This document shows, piece after piece, positions 9,072-21,208 of a stretch of 64,000 bases of DNA (positions are counted from its first letter, which is position 1; each line of letters begins with the position of its first letter). Origin of the DNA: Sycon ciliatum. Its lineage: Eukaryota; Porifera; Calcarea; Leucosolenida; Sycettidae. Location: contig NC_088644.1 in assembly GCF_964019385.1 (NCBI RefSeq), forward strand, positions 18,640,636 through 18,704,635. Direction: 5' to 3'. Both the position numbers and the translations under genes were made by a program. The notes beneath the pieces were generated by a model. The model made no database searches and was not told where the DNA came from. It saw nothing but the letters and a program-made list of their open reading frames with translations.

Positions 9072-9641
9072 TGTTATAGTTAGACATTTCAATAATTCTC
9101 GAGCATACGTCAAATATTTACGATAGTAATATGTTGTGCAAATACATAAATCACGTACCTGACTTCTCCAGGTCTGGGTCACTCCGAGACACCTTTCTTG
9201 CAAGGTATGATAATACTTCATGTTTACAAACATTAGTTATCTTCCTGCTGCAAGCGAAGGCTGTTGTTTACAAAGTCTTCGCCCATAATTTATTTGCATG
9301 TTGCTCACACGCAACCTTTCCCAAACTGAATTTGACGCATGCGCTCTGTGTACATCTCTAGAATAAAATTGTGTTCGCTGCTCTAAAACTGCACGCCACT
9401 CTGTAGCGTCCATCTAGAGATCTAAAGTCCGCATGCGCTGTACGCTAACTTTGCATCCGATTGCGCCAAACGCTTGGAGCGCATATAACCTGAGCTTGCT
9501 ATCATTTTCATGCATTCCGCTCGAGTCTAAGGACTCTCCAGTCTTCTACTATACTATGGTAAAGTAATGGATAAACCTATTACCCGTTGTGTTTTGTGAG
9601 TGCCTTAGTTCCTATCGTGTGCAGAACGTTGAATTACAACA
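9072..9641 (+). repeat. 3' LTR
   Basis: 570 bases, TGTTATAG...AATTACAACA, about 99% identical to the 5' LTR by eye. It is followed directly by the target duplication CTGTC at 9642-9646 and then by satellite A in phase with the left flank. Confidence 0.95.
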
Positions 9642-11789
9642 CTGTCCAGCTACAGAAGGAGATGAGGATGGTCATTGTCATTTTATGAGCTGCGAACGGG
9701 CAGAGAGGTGAGAAAATGTCGGATTTTGACCATTTGTGCTGACCTTTGAATTTCAATGTACCTCTCTATAACATGATGACCCAGCTGTAATATCAGTGGT
9801 CGCATTAATTTGATTTTAGGTTTGCTTGGAGGCCGCTGGCACCCACATTCATTGACCCAGAAAATTTGACACTGCTGTGAATAGTTTAGTCGCAAAGTGA
9901 AGATTCACGGGTAAAAAGCCCCAAACTGTCAGAAAGGTTATTTTTCAGCTTTCAGCAGCCCTGGGCGAGTTCTTCAGAGAAATGTGGCTATTTTTCTTGG
10001 TGCACTTGTCTATGTCCAGCTACAGAAGGAGATGAGGATGGTCATTGTCATTTTTTGAGCTGCGAACGGGCAGAAAGGTGAGAAAATGTCGGATTTTGAC
10101 CATTTGTGCTGACCTTTCAATTTCAATGTACCTCTCTATAACATGACCCAGCTGCGTTGTCAATGGTCGCATTGATTTGATTTTTGGTTTGCTTGGAGTG
10201 CGCTGGCACCCACATTCAGTGACCCAGAAAATTTGGCACTGCTGTGAATAGTTTAGTCGCAAAGTGAAGATTCACGGGTAAAAAGCCCCAAACTGTCAAA
10301 AAGGCTATTTTTCAGCTTTCAACAGCCCTGGGCGAGTTCTTCAGAGAAATGTGGCTCTTTTTCTTGGTGCACTTGTCTATGTCCAGCTACAGAAGGAGAT
10401 GAGGTCGTCATTGTCTGTTTCTGAGCTGTGAACAGGCAGAAAGGTGAGAAAATGTCGGATTTTGACCATTTGTGCTGACCTTTCAATTTCAATGCACCTC
10501 TCTATAACATGACCCAGCTGTAATATTAGTGGCGGAATTGATTTGATTTTTGGTTTGCTTGGAGGGCGCTGGCACCCACATTCATTGACCCAGAAAATTT
10601 GGCACTGCTGTGAATAGTTTAGTCGCAAAGTGAAGATTCACGAGTAAAAAGCCCCAAACTGTCAGATAGGTTATTTTCCAGCTTTCAGCAGCCTTGGGCG
10701 AGTTCTTTAGAGAAATGTGGCTCTTTTTTTTGGTGCACTTGACTATGTCCAGCTACAGAAGGAGATCAGGATGGTCATTGTCTGTTTCTGAGCTGCGAAC
10801 GGCCAGAAAGGTGAGAAAATGTCGGATTTTGACCAGTTGTGCTGACCTTTGAATTTCAATGCACCTCTCTATAACATGACCCAGCTGCATTGTCAGTCGT
10901 CGCATTTATTTGATTTTTGGTTTGCTTGGAGGGCGCTGGCACCCACATTCAGTGACCCAGAAAATTTGGCACTGCTGTGAATAGTTTAGTCGCAAAGTGA
11001 AGATTCACGGGTAAAAAGCCCCAAACTGTCAGAAAGGTTATTTTTCAGCTTTAAGCAGCCCTGGGCGAGTTCTTCAGAGAAATGTGGCTCTTTTTCTTGT
11101 TGCACTTGTCTATGTGCAGCTACACAAGGAGATGAGGATGGTCATTGTCTGTTTCTGAGCTGTGAACGGGCAGAAAGGTGAGAAAATGTCGGATTTTGAC
11201 CATTTGTGCTGACCTTTGAATTTCAATGCACCTCTCTATAATATGACCCAGCTGTAATATCAGTGGCGGCATTGATTTGCTTTTTGGTTTGCTTGGAGTG
11301 CGCTGGCACCCACATTCATTGAACCAGAAAATTTGGCACTGCTGGGTGTAGTTTAGTCGCAAAGTGAAGATTCACGGGTAAAAAGCCCCAAGCTGTCAGA
11401 AAGGTTATTTTTCAGTTTTCAGCAGCCCTGGGCGAGTTCTTCAAATAAATTTTGCTCCAGCTTTCAGCAGCCTTGGGCTAGTTCTTTAGAGAAATGTGGC
11501 TCTTTTTCTTTGTGCACTTGCCTATGTCCAGCTACAGAAGGAGATGAGGATGGTCATTGTCTGTTTTTCAGCTGCGAACGGGCAGAAAGGTGAGAAAATG
11601 TGGGATTTTGACCATTTGTGCTGACCTTTGAATTTCATTGTACCTCTCTATAACATGACCCAGCTCCATTGTGAGCGGTCGCATTGATTTGATTTTTGGT
11701 TTGCTTGTAGGGTTCTGGCACCCACATTCAGTGACCCAGAAAAGTTGGCACTGCTGTGAATATTTTAGTCGCAAAGTGAAGACTCACGG
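9642..11789. repeat. satellite family A, second block
   Basis: About six monomers with the same landmarks as the first block. Spacing is 366-367 bases between most monomers. There is a longer unit near 11400-11770, where a partial duplication of TTTCAGCAGCC...GAGTTCTT lengthens the period to about 412. The block ends inside a monomer at CACGGG (11789), where BEL/Pao-type sequence begins. Confidence 0.9.
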
Positions 11790-13263
11790 GTTTGAGTGAT
11801 TTGGCTTGCTCGATCAGCTCAGTGACGACGAGCTCCGGCCTGCCAAACCGTCGCTCGAGCGTCTGCACGGCCTGCTCCACATTGTCGGGCACGGAGAGCA
11901 TCAGCTGTACCGCATCCCGTGCTTTGCCCTTCAGGCACGCTTGCAGGCGTTGAACGTTCTCGGCATTGCTGAATCCGCACTGCTTGGTGCTGCTCCTGTA
12001 TGTGCTGATGAACGTTGGCCATTCCTCAGGTCTCCCAGAGAACGTGGGCAGCTTGGTGTTGATGGAGCTGTGTCGGGCTGCTAGCTGGTGTAGGCCAGTG
12101 TCAGAGTCAGGAGTAGTACTGTGGCTGGTGGTGGTGTTGTTGCCACTACTCCGTAGTGCTGCTGTCAAAGCACCCATAAACTCCTGTGCCATGTTGGCGA
12201 TGCCTATGGTGCCCTGGCCAGTACACTGGTCTGAGTCAGCATTGCCAGCTGTACTGCTACAATCATTACTAGAGTCACTGCTGGCTGGCACGGGCACTTG
12301 ACTGCTGGCCTCATCTCTGACCACTCGACTGTGACTGCCACTCATCTGACAGGCAGACAGCCCGTGCATTACACACTTGGCACCATCACGACTGTCTGTA
12401 CTATTCACGGATTGAGGAGAATTCACACGTGATGCAACTACAGCTGTGGACTCGTCACATACCTTGCTGTGTGCATGCTGCACGCGCCGCTCCATCTCCG
12501 CGAGTTCGTGCCGCGCTTGCTCCAGCTCACTGTACATGCTCTTCTCCTGTTCGTAGCTGGTTTGCAACAGGTCTCGATTCTCCCGCTGTGCGACCCTAAG
12601 CTTGCTTTCGGCGACCTCCAGCTTCTGGACGATCGATTGAGCACGGTCTTTCACCCTTCTCGACTCCTTTCGGCACTCGTTCAACTGCTCGCCGAGGTAG
12701 CCGATTTCCTGCTGGTACCTGAGTTCCTTCAGCTGGAACTCGCGTCGGAGGTGACTTTCGGCGTCCGACTCTATCTCCTGGACGTGTCCTGCTACGTCCC
12801 CGACATCTCCTGCAACCAGTCCGACGACTACTGCGTCCGGTTGAGAGTTGTCGTGTGGCTCTCCTTGTGGTGCCTCCTCGCCTGCATCAAACACTTCTGC
12901 GGCCTCCGCAAACACTTGTTGTTGCATCCCGAGAGACGGGGACCTCCCTGTCCCGGAGCCTGGCGAACGAACACTACTTGTCCTTACAAGAGTTTCCGCT
13001 GCCAATTCAGATTCTCGCAGTTCCAACTGCGCCTTTGCGACTCGAATCTCAGCTTCCAACACTGCTCGTCGCGAGCTACCACTGTGCTGGGCTGATGATG
13101 TCCGCGATCGAGCACTCACAGCTCGACTTCCATTGCCGGACGTCGGCACTGCTCCTTGCTGGTCACGATTACCTTCGACAGCTTCGGTCTCGAAACCCCA
13201 TCGCTGAGGAGGTACTCCTATCGTGGAACGGCTGCTCCTACGCATACCAGGATCCGACGCCAT
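11728..13263 (-). CDS. BEL/Pao-type Gag fragment with coiled coil, running into satellite
   Basis: The frame is open from about 13317, but the first ATG is at 13263 (MASDPGMRRSS). The first half is low-complexity. The middle is a long charged coiled coil (ELREL/EELRYQQEIGYLGEQL-type heptads, roughly 12450-12760). Toward the end is the pattern TKLPTFSGRPEEWPTF, a helical QRLQACLKGKARDAV block and LERRFGRPELVVTELI. This matches the DUF1759 region of BEL/Pao retrotransposon Gag proteins. The last ~20 codons (from SLHFATKIFTA) are satellite A sequence, so the natural C-terminus and all of Pol are missing. It should be treated as a truncated, chimeric reading frame. Confidence 0.7.
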   Translation of the reverse strand: MASDPGMRRSSRSTIGVPPQRWGFETEAVEGNRDQQGAVPTSGNGSRAVSARSRTSSAQHSGSSRRAVLEAEIRVAKAQLELRESELAAETLVRTSSVRSPGSGTGRSPSLGMQQQVFAEAAEVFDAGEEAPQGEPHDNSQPDAVVVGLVAGDVGDVAGHVQEIESDAESHLRREFQLKELRYQQEIGYLGEQLNECRKESRRVKDRAQSIVQKLEVAESKLRVAQRENRDLLQTSYEQEKSMYSELEQARHELAEMERRVQHAHSKVCDESTAVVASRVNSPQSVNSTDSRDGAKCVMHGLSACQMSGSHSRVVRDEASSQVPVPASSDSSNDCSSTAGNADSDQCTGQGTIGIANMAQEFMGALTAALRSSGNNTTTSHSTTPDSDTGLHQLAARHSSINTKLPTFSGRPEEWPTFISTYRSSTKQCGFSNAENVQRLQACLKGKARDAVQLMLSVPDNVEQAVQTLERRFGRPELVVTELIEQAKSLKPVSLHFATKIFTAVPTFLGH

Positions 13264-13788
13264 GCCACAATCCGGCTCGAAGGACCAGATATGTTCGTAT
13301 TTTCTACTCACACGCACACGAACCCTTCGAAGACTGTATATTCATGCACTCGAGTACTCATACACTCGAATCATCACACAAACTGTGGGGCTTGATCTGT
13401 CTTACAACGTTCTTGCAAGACGATACAACAACAGCTCCTGTTCTCTACAAATCCTTACACACACACTAAAGTACTATCAACTAAAACCAGCTAATTTATG
13501 CACAGAACATATCCTGAAAAGCAGCGAAACAAAGGAAGCCAAAGCAGCAGGCATGGAAAGATCCCGTACGCACTATGAACTCTTGCACTCTAGATATGTG
13601 CAGCGTACGATACTAGTTCAGCGGCTACTAACACTAGCATGACAGACATGAATGAAACCGCAACCAAGTGAGCGTGACACAGATTACGAAGGTAATGAAA
13701 AGAACCAGACTGTCATCGCACAACCGCCTATTGTCGGCTCACACACAGAAACCAGATAGTCTAGCAATATATGAAATGCGACGGAACA
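11790..13788 (-). mobile_element. BEL/Pao-type retrotransposon fragment in satellite A
   Basis: About 2 kb of non-satellite sequence carries a Gag-type frame on the minus strand. Only gag and a leader are present; no protease, RT or integrase is seen. The left junction is at CACGGG and the right junction at TTTGCTTGGAGG (13789). These two satellite positions are about 90 bases out of phase, so the same ~90-base stretch of monomer occurs on both sides. This is not the short duplication of clean retroviral-type integration and suggests rearrangement after insertion. 13318-13788 is upstream leader or LTR-like sequence without a recognised gene. Confidence 0.65.
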
Positions 13789-16671
13789 GTTTGCTTGGAG
13801 GGCGCTGGCACCCACATTCAGTGACCCAGATAATTTGGCACTGCTGTGAATAGTTTAGTCGGAAAGTGAAGATTCACGGGTAAAAAGCCTCAATTTGTGA
13901 GATAGGCTATTTTTCAGCTTTCAGCAGCGAATTCCTTAGAGACATGTGGCTGTTTTTCTTGGTGCACTTGTCTATGTCCAGCTGCACAAGGACATGATGA
14001 CGGTCATTGCCATTTTCTGAGCTGCGAATGGGCAGAAAGGTGAGAAAATGTCGTATTTTGACCATTTGTGCTGACCTTTGAATTTCATTGTACCTCTCTA
14101 TAACATGACCCAGCTGCATTGTGAGCGGTCGCATTGATTTGATTTTTGGTTTGCTTGTAGGGCTCTGGCACCCACATTCAGTGACCCAGAAAAGTTAGCA
14201 CTGCTGTGAATAGTTTAGTCGCAAAGTAAAGATTCACGGGTAAAAAGCCCCAATTTGTGAGATAGGTTATTTTTCAGCTTTCAGCAGCCCTGGGCGAGTT
14301 CTTTGGATAAATGTGGCTCTTTTTCTTGGTGCACTTGTCTGTGTCCAAATACACAAGCAGATAATGATGGTCATTGTCATTTTCTCAGCTGTAAACGGGC
14401 AGAAAGGTGGGAAAATGTCGGACTTTGACCATTTGTGCTGACCTTTGAATTTCAATGTACCTCTCTATAACATGACCGAGCTGCATTATCAGCGGTCGCA
14501 TTGATTTGATTTTTGGTTTGCTTGGAGGGCGCTGGCACCCACATTCAGTGGACCAGAAAACTTGGCACTGCTGTGAATAGTTTAGTCGCAAAGTGAAGAT
14601 TCATGGGTAAAAAGCCCCAAACTGTCAGAAAGGTTATTTTTCAGCTTTCAGCAGCCCTGGGCGAGTTCTTTAGAGAAATGTGGCTCGTTTTCATGGTGCA
14701 CTTGTCTATGTCCAGCTACACAAGGACATGATGACGGTCATTGTCATTTTCTGAGCTGCGAACGGGCAGAAAGGTGAGAAAATGTCGTATTTTGACCATT
14801 TGTGCTGACCTTTGAATTTCAATGTACCTCTCTATAACATGACCCAGCTGCATTGTCAGTGGTCGCATTGATTTGATTTTTGGTTTTCTTGGAGTTCGCT
14901 TGCACCCACAGTTAGTGACCCAGAACATTTGGCACTGCTGTGAATAGTTTAGTCGCAAAGTGAAGATTCACGGGTAAAAAGCCCCAATTTGTAAGATAGG
15001 TTATTTTTCAGCTTTCACCAGCCCTGTGCGAGTTCTTTAGAGAAATGTGGCTCGTTTTCTTGGTGCACTTGTCTATGTCCAGCTACACAAGGAGATGATG
15101 ATGGTCGTTGTCATTTTCTGAGCTGCTAACGGGCAAAAGGTTGAGAAAATGTCTGGTTTTGATCATTTGTGATGACCTTTGAATTTCAATGCACCTCTCT
15201 ATAACATGACCCAGCTGTAATGTCAGTGCTCGCATTGATTTGATTTTTGGTTTGCTTGGAGGGAGCTGGCACCCAAATTCAGTGACCCAGAAAATTTGGC
15301 ACTGCTGTGAATAGTTTAGTCGCAAAGTGAAGATTCACGGGTAAAAAGCCCCAAACTGTCAGATAGGTTATTTTTCAGCTTTCAGCAGCCCTGGGCGAGT
15401 TCTTTAGAGAAATGTGGCTATTTGTCTTGGTGCACGTGTTTGTGTCCAGGTACACAAGGAGATGAGGATGGTCATCGCCATTTTCTGAGCTGCGAACGGG
15501 CAGAAAGGTGAGAAAATGTCGGATTTTGACCATTTGTGCTGACCTTTGAATTTCAATGTACCTCTCTATAACATGACCCAGATGTAATGTCAGTAGTCGC
15601 ATCGATTTGACTTTTGGTTTGCTTGGAGGGCGTTGGCACCCAAATGCAGTGATCCAGATAATTTGGCACTGCTGTGAATAGTTTAGTCGGAAAGTGAAGA
15701 TTCACGGGTAAAAAGCCTCAATTTGTGAGATAGGCTATTTTTCAGCTTTCAGCAGCCCCGGGTGGGTTCTTTAGAGACATGTGGCTGTTTTTCTTGGTGC
15801 ACTTGTCTAAGTCCAGCTACACAACGACATGATGACGGTCATTGTCATTTTCTGAGCTGCGAACGGGCAGAAAGGTGAGAAAATGTGGGATTTTGACCAT
15901 TTGTGCTGACCTTTGAATTTCATTGTACCTCTCTATAACATGACCCAGCTCCATTGTGAGCGGTCGCATTGATTTGATTTTTTGTTTGCTTGTAGGGTTC
16001 TGGCACCCACATTCAGTGACCCAGAAAAGTTGGCACTGCTGTGAATAGTTTAGTCGCAAAGTGAAGATTCACGGGTAAAAAGCCCCAATTTGTGAGATAG
16101 GTTATTTTTCAGCTTTCAGCAGCCCTGGGCGAGTTCTTTGGATAAATGTGGCTCTTTTTCTTGGTGTACTTCTTTGTGTCCAAATACACAAGCAGATGAG
16201 GATGGTCATTGTCATTTTCTCAGCTTTGAACGGGCAGAAAGGTGGGAAAATGTCGGATTTTGACCATTTGTGCTGACCTTTGAATTTCAATGTACCTCTC
16301 TATAACATGACCCAGCTGCATTATCAGCGGTCGCATTGATTTGATTTTTGGTTTGCTTGGAGGGCGCTGGCACCCACATTCAGTGGCCCAGAAAATTTGG
16401 CACTGCTGAGAATAGTTTAGTCGCAAAGTGAAGATTCACGGGTAAAAAGGCCCAATTTGTAAGATAGGTTATTTTTCAGCTTTCAGCAGCCCTGCGCGAG
16501 TTCTTTAGAGAAATGTGGCTCGTTTTCTTGCTGCACTTGTCTATGTCCAGCTACACAAGGAGATGATGATGGTCTTTGTCGTTTTCTGAGCTGCTAACGG
16601 GCAAATAGTTGAGAAAATGTCTGGTTTTGACCATTTGTGCTGACCTTTGAATTTCAATGTACCTCTCTATA
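13789..16671. repeat. satellite family A, third block
   Basis: About eight monomers in the same orientation. Equivalent landmarks at 14591, 14958, 15325, 16059 and 16426 are spaced 367 or 734 bases apart. Sub-variants alternate: some monomers carry AATTTGTGAGATAGG, others AAACTGTCAGATAGG. This suggests that higher-order units existed. The block ends at CCTCTCTATA (16662-16671), which is duplicated at the far side of the next insertion. Confidence 0.9.
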
Positions 16672-17830
16672 GGGTAGGACTAAAGGGACAAGCCCAACTT
16701 TTTTTGCAGTTTTCTGTCATAAAAAAATAAACGTCACAGGCTGCTCTTCGCAGGTGTCCGCGTCGGAGCGGTCCGGGCGAGCGACCGCATCTCAGTGGGA
16801 CACTTGTCCGTGGCCGTTGTACTGGAAATCTGTGGCAGAACCTTGCCATGCCAGAGGCTACACACACCCGGGTACCTATACCGGGATAGACAAATCCTTG
16901 GTGTTGCTCCTTTCATTTTTATTTGTTCTTGCTGAGAAAGAAACGTTGCTGCTTGGAAAGCTTTCTGTTCACTCCAGCGACTTTCCTCTAGTAACGTTGC
17001 TCACTGATAATGATCATAGCTCGTGATACCAATGGTGAAGAGAAGCTGGGTTTCTTGCCATTTGCAACTTCCTGGCTCTGAAAATATAGCTTGAACAAAT
17101 AAGAGCTCCAAATATTTTAGTTTTAGATTTCGATGTGCCAGACCTATCGTTACGAGATGCAGAGATGAGGAGCAAGGGAGGCGTTGGATTAATGCCAATA
17201 ATGGTGTTTATGGCCCAGACAACGCCAGCGATTTTCACTTGTCAAGAGGACAGTCAAGTTGGAGCAGGCAGATGACAGATTATTTGAGCATTTATAGCGG
17301 AGTGGGTGGTTTGCTAAAGAGAATCGTCTCAGTACCTCATGGTTACTAGTATCTGACAAATGCCTCTTATTGCTAGTCTGCATTAGAGCATAGCAGAATT
17401 GATCATGTCACAAGTAGTGTCAAGACTTGATGTCCTACGATTATACTCAGATCATGTTGTAACTTCACGGGAATATCCGTCCTGCCACTTTACGCTCTCC
17501 CAAAATTGCCTGCAGGAGTCACGTGCCTGTGCAAGGGACAATGCGTTTGCATTGCTTACGGATGCAAGCGGATGGAGTGTAGACCAGATGAGAAAAAGTG
17601 ATCCGGATATTCAACTAGCTTGGACCGCCATTATAAATTTGCCTGATGCCTGGACTATCTGAACATTGCTCCAAACCAATCCACAGAAGCAATACCCACA
17701 CAGGAAGCCAAATGATAAACCCATTCATCAGCTATCGAACCTTTCATCAAAACATAATGCAGTGCATGCCTACTACTACTCAAACGAGATCAACGGATGC
17801 CACATGCCACACAGATACAACGTGGAGGCT
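16672..17830 (+). repeat. left terminal inverted repeat of the Mutator-like element
   Basis: Read inward, the arm matches the reverse complement of 21690-22860: the start (TAAAGGGACAAGCCC), the block GACACCTGCGAAGAGCAGCC on the opposite strand, the block GGTTACTAGTATCTGACAAA, and the inner block near ATGCCACATG at about 17800. Divergence between arms is substantial, with several indels of 5-30 bases, so the element is not very young. The inner limit is approximate. Confidence 0.75.
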
Positions 17831-17839
17831 CAGTATTTT

Positions 17840-18529
17840 CAAGACCCCGTGCAGTCTACACAACTAGAACAACGAGGTTTGCACCTAATGTCCCTCGATT
17901 TGCTTGCCGTATTTAGTTCCTTGCAATTGAAGCAAGCCGTATCCGAGAACCGATCACTGAGTTTGCAGTGTCGTCGTCGCGTGTATGTTGCCGTGGTGCT
18001 CTCTACCCTCCTGTACGGCGCGGAGACCTGGACAACGAAGGCTCCGGACCTACGACACCTCAACCTTTTCCACCATCAATGTGTCAGATCTATCGTTGGA
18101 GTGTCGCGACGGCAGCAATGGGAGACCCACGCAACGTCCTCAGCCCTTGCAAAGACCCTTGGAGTGCCTGAGGACATTGGTCACATCATACGGGAATGAC
18201 GTTTGCGCTGGCTTGGACACGTGGCACGGAGGGAAGATCACCGGTTGCCGAAGTGTGTTCTCTTCGGTGAACTGCCTGCCCCGCGCCCCGCGCGTGATCC
18301 ACGGAAGAGGCGGAGGGACGTTGTTATGCATGACTTTGCGTCGGTTGAGCCACCGGTACCAACATGTGGATGGTAAATGCAGCCCAGAACCATCCGGAGT
18401 GGCGTGCCATTGCCCGTCGACCACACAAGGCACCCTCTGCTGCTGGCTACGGTTGCGCCTGCGGCCGCATGTTCCGTCGAAGCGGCGACCTGAAACGCCA
18501 TCAGTCATTCTGTCGTGGACTGGAGAAAT
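17840..18529 (+). pseudogene. non-LTR retrotransposon RT C-terminus and zinc finger, decayed
   Basis: In one frame, 17840-18190 encodes the post-RT segment found in many RTE/craniate-type non-LTR elements: a YVAVVLSTLLYGAETW block, then LFHHQCVRSIVGVSRRQQW and LGVPEDIGHIIRE. A TGA stop at 18196 interrupts it. The same frame continues with RLRWLGHVARREDHRLPK and LFGELPAPRPARDP, then shifts near 18370. The end, in the new frame, is a small zinc finger (CACGRMFRRSGDLKRHQSFC) and a stop at about 18529. The stop codon and the frameshift show it is dead. The catalytic RT core is absent. It lies inside the Mutator-like element. Confidence 0.7.
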
Positions 18530-18898
18530 AACAATGCGGTATCTTTGCTACGCAATGGGCAAGGTCAAGGTGTGTTTATGGTGGTACAGGTAATGCTATG
18601 TACGCCTCTTTGGTCGCTCACACATTATCCATTGCCGGCATTGGTTACACGTTATTATCAATTTGTTATGACCTTCGCTGGTCTGCACACCCACCCACTC
18701 TACTCTCTACTCTACTCTCTGAAGTTGAGACTTTCGTTTGCCATTTCATCCAGTAGTTTGACTCTCTGAGAATATCCCTGCTACATGTATATGTATAATA
18801 TAATTTATACTTTACAATTATCCTTGTCTTATCTATCTTCTTGACACCATGACTTTCTTTGAAGGTCTTGTAGCTATGAAATGTTATTTGCTGCAGGC

Positions 18899-18899
<1 letters not shown>

Positions 18900-18939
<40 letters not shown>

Positions 18940-19430
18940 ATCCGTGAATGTCCCACGCTTGGCCCGTGGGTAAATATACAGTCATGTATATGTTATGTGC
19001 CACACCAATTTCGCTATCTGTATAATATTATGCAGCACAGTGGCAGGCATAGAGAGAGAGAGAGAGACGTTTTAATGTCTCTGATGTGAATTCTTCACTA
19101 CTACATAATCTACATTGTACTTGTATGATCGAGCGTATGAGTGTGTGTGTGTACTTGTATGATCGAGCGTACAAGTGTGTGGGTGTGCATTTGCAGATTT
19201 GGTGCTTCTCTTGCGACGGGCGTATACATGGTGTGTGTGGGTGCATCCGTGAATGCCCCACGTGTGGGTAAATATACAGTCATGTACGTGTTCTGTGCCA
19301 TTCAATTTCACTAACTGTATATGCAGCACAGTGGCAGGCATAGAGAGAGAGAGACAGAGAGATACGTTTTAATAATGTGTCTGAGGTGAATTCTTCACTA
19401 CTACATGTACTTGTATGATCGAGCGTACGG

Positions 19431-19466
<36 letters not shown>

Positions 19467-19530
19467 GAATGTCCCACGCATAGCCACGTGCGCGGTGCCA
19501 CACAATTTCATTATGTGTAGAACAGCGGCT
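18900..19530. repeat. three tandem ~230-310-bp units with TG/AG microsatellites
   Basis: The stretch beginning GTGAATGTCCCACG recurs near 18947, 19250 and 19465. Each is followed by AATATACAGTCATGTA and TTCATTA/TTCACTA-type sequence, a short AG run and ACTTGTATGATCGAGCGTA. Each unit contains a TG run (18901-18939 is the longest). No gene is present. Confidence 0.75.
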
Positions 19531-20034
19531 GGTAGAGAGATAGAGACAGACAGACAGACACAGAAAGACAGAAACGGAGGGATGCTGCGCATAAAGAGCG
19601 ACAGACAGAGACTCAGAGAGAAAGAGACCGAGACAAAGCACAGACTGAGGAGAAAACAGACAGAGACAGACAATCAGACGCAGAAAGACCGAGACAGAAA
19701 CAGAGGGACGCACATAATGAATGACAAAAGGAGAGACAGACACAAAGACACAGAGAGCCAGAGACAGAGGGTCCTTAGGGAAAGACAGAGAGAAAAAAAA
19801 ACTGAGAAAGGGAGAGGCAGATCGAGAAGGAAGAAGACACAGAGACTGAGAGAGGGACAAAGAAAGACAGAAGAAGAGAAGCAAACGGAGAAACAGCAAC
19901 ATAAGTACAGGGCCAAGAAGACAGACAAACATAGAGAGACAAGCATAGAGAGACAAGCAGAGACAGACCAAGACAGGGAGACAGCTGGAGAGTTACACAG
20001 ACAAACACAGAAAGGCCGAGACGAAGATTCAGAG

Positions 20035-20117
<83 letters not shown>

Positions 20118-20545
20118 GGGAGAGAGAGACGAAGAGAAGAGAGAGAGAGAGACACGCGCACACGCACGCACGCACGCACACACACACAGAAACAGAGAGA
20201 GAAAAGTGACAAAGTAAGAGACAGAGAAAAGTGACCGAGTGAGGGACAAAGAGAGACACACAGAGAAAGACTGAAGAAGAGAAGCAGACAGAGAAACAGA
20301 GACAGACAGATGGAGACAGAGAAACAGAAAGGAAGACAGACAGACAGACAGACAGATGGACAGACAGACAGGGACAGGCACACGGACAGAACGAGATAGG
20401 CAGACAGCTAGAGAATGACAAAGACAGGCATACAGAAAAATCAAGACACAGACAGAGACACATAGACACAGAGAGAGAGAGAGGCAGACAGATAGATAGA
20501 TTAATAGAATAGAGAGACAGACAGACAGAGAAACATGTGGAGACA
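19530..20545 (+). repeat. ~1-kb GA/CA-rich tract, plus strand nearly free of T
   Basis: The plus strand consists almost entirely of A, G and C in GACA, GAGA and CAGA motifs, including a pure (AG) run from about 20037 to 20107. Long open frames on the minus strand here (LSLSLS, CLSVCL) and on the plus strand are products of simple sequence and not genes. Confidence 0.85.
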
Positions 20546-21152
20546 CACAGATACGAGAGATTTCGTTCGTTGGATTTCTAATACTGAAGTAGTATAATAC
20601 AAGTAGGTAGCAGCATAATGCACACAGATCTAGAGTGCTGAGAGTTGTCGAATGCGGCGAAAGCAAAGTGTAGTAGACACTACTGTACAGGAGTGAAGCA
20701 AAGCTGATTTGTTGTAATGCTGCCTGACTGCTTGCCTGTGTGCAATAATGAGGTGAACTCATAAAACAGTGAGCCGAAAAAAATACGATTAAAAAGCCGA
20801 TTCACAAACCAGGTAAAGACAGGAAGAGAAGGAAAGATATGTGCGCATATACCCTGCACCCGTGCACGCACACACACACACATACACACAGAAGGGAGTT
20901 GATAGGTGGAGAATTGCGAAAACAGGGGACCCAGTGTGCCCTCAAGGAGATAAAGAGATAGAGATAGATAGAGGTATTTTTGGCACAGTATATTCGGCCC
21001 TGGTTTAAATATGGCTTTGGAATTTATTTTTCATTGCAATCAGGTTCGGCCTCATTTCTCTGTGCTGTGCTAATGAGTCCACAAAGGACGAAACAGTTCT
21101 GTCCCCAGATTGGATAGATAGATATAGATGAAGATAGAGAGAGAGAGAGGGG

Positions 21153-21208
<56 letters not shown>

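Larger units (their letters stand above)
4361..9641 (+). mobile_element. full-length Ty3/gypsy (mag-like) LTR retrotransposon inserted in satellite A
   Basis: Two 570-base direct repeats (TGTTATAG...TTACAACA) flank a gag-pol coding region. The element is bounded by a perfect 5-base target duplication, CTGTC, at 4356-4360 and 9642-9646. If the element and one CTGTC are removed, the satellite monomer reads through normally (TTTCTGTCCAGCTACAGAAG). By eye the LTRs differ at five positions, under 1%, so insertion was recent. A primer site follows the 5' LTR and a polypurine tract precedes the 3' LTR. Protease, RT, RNase H, zinc-binding integrase and a GPY/F-type tail occur in Ty3/gypsy order. A one-base frameshift interrupts integrase, so this copy is probably not autonomous as it stands. 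Confidence 0.95.

Noticed and set aside
19405..20762. Long frames of 200-360 codons on both strands (LSLSLS or RQRERE peptides)
   Set aside because: They translate simple GA/CA repeats. Composition is wholly explained by the microsatellite.
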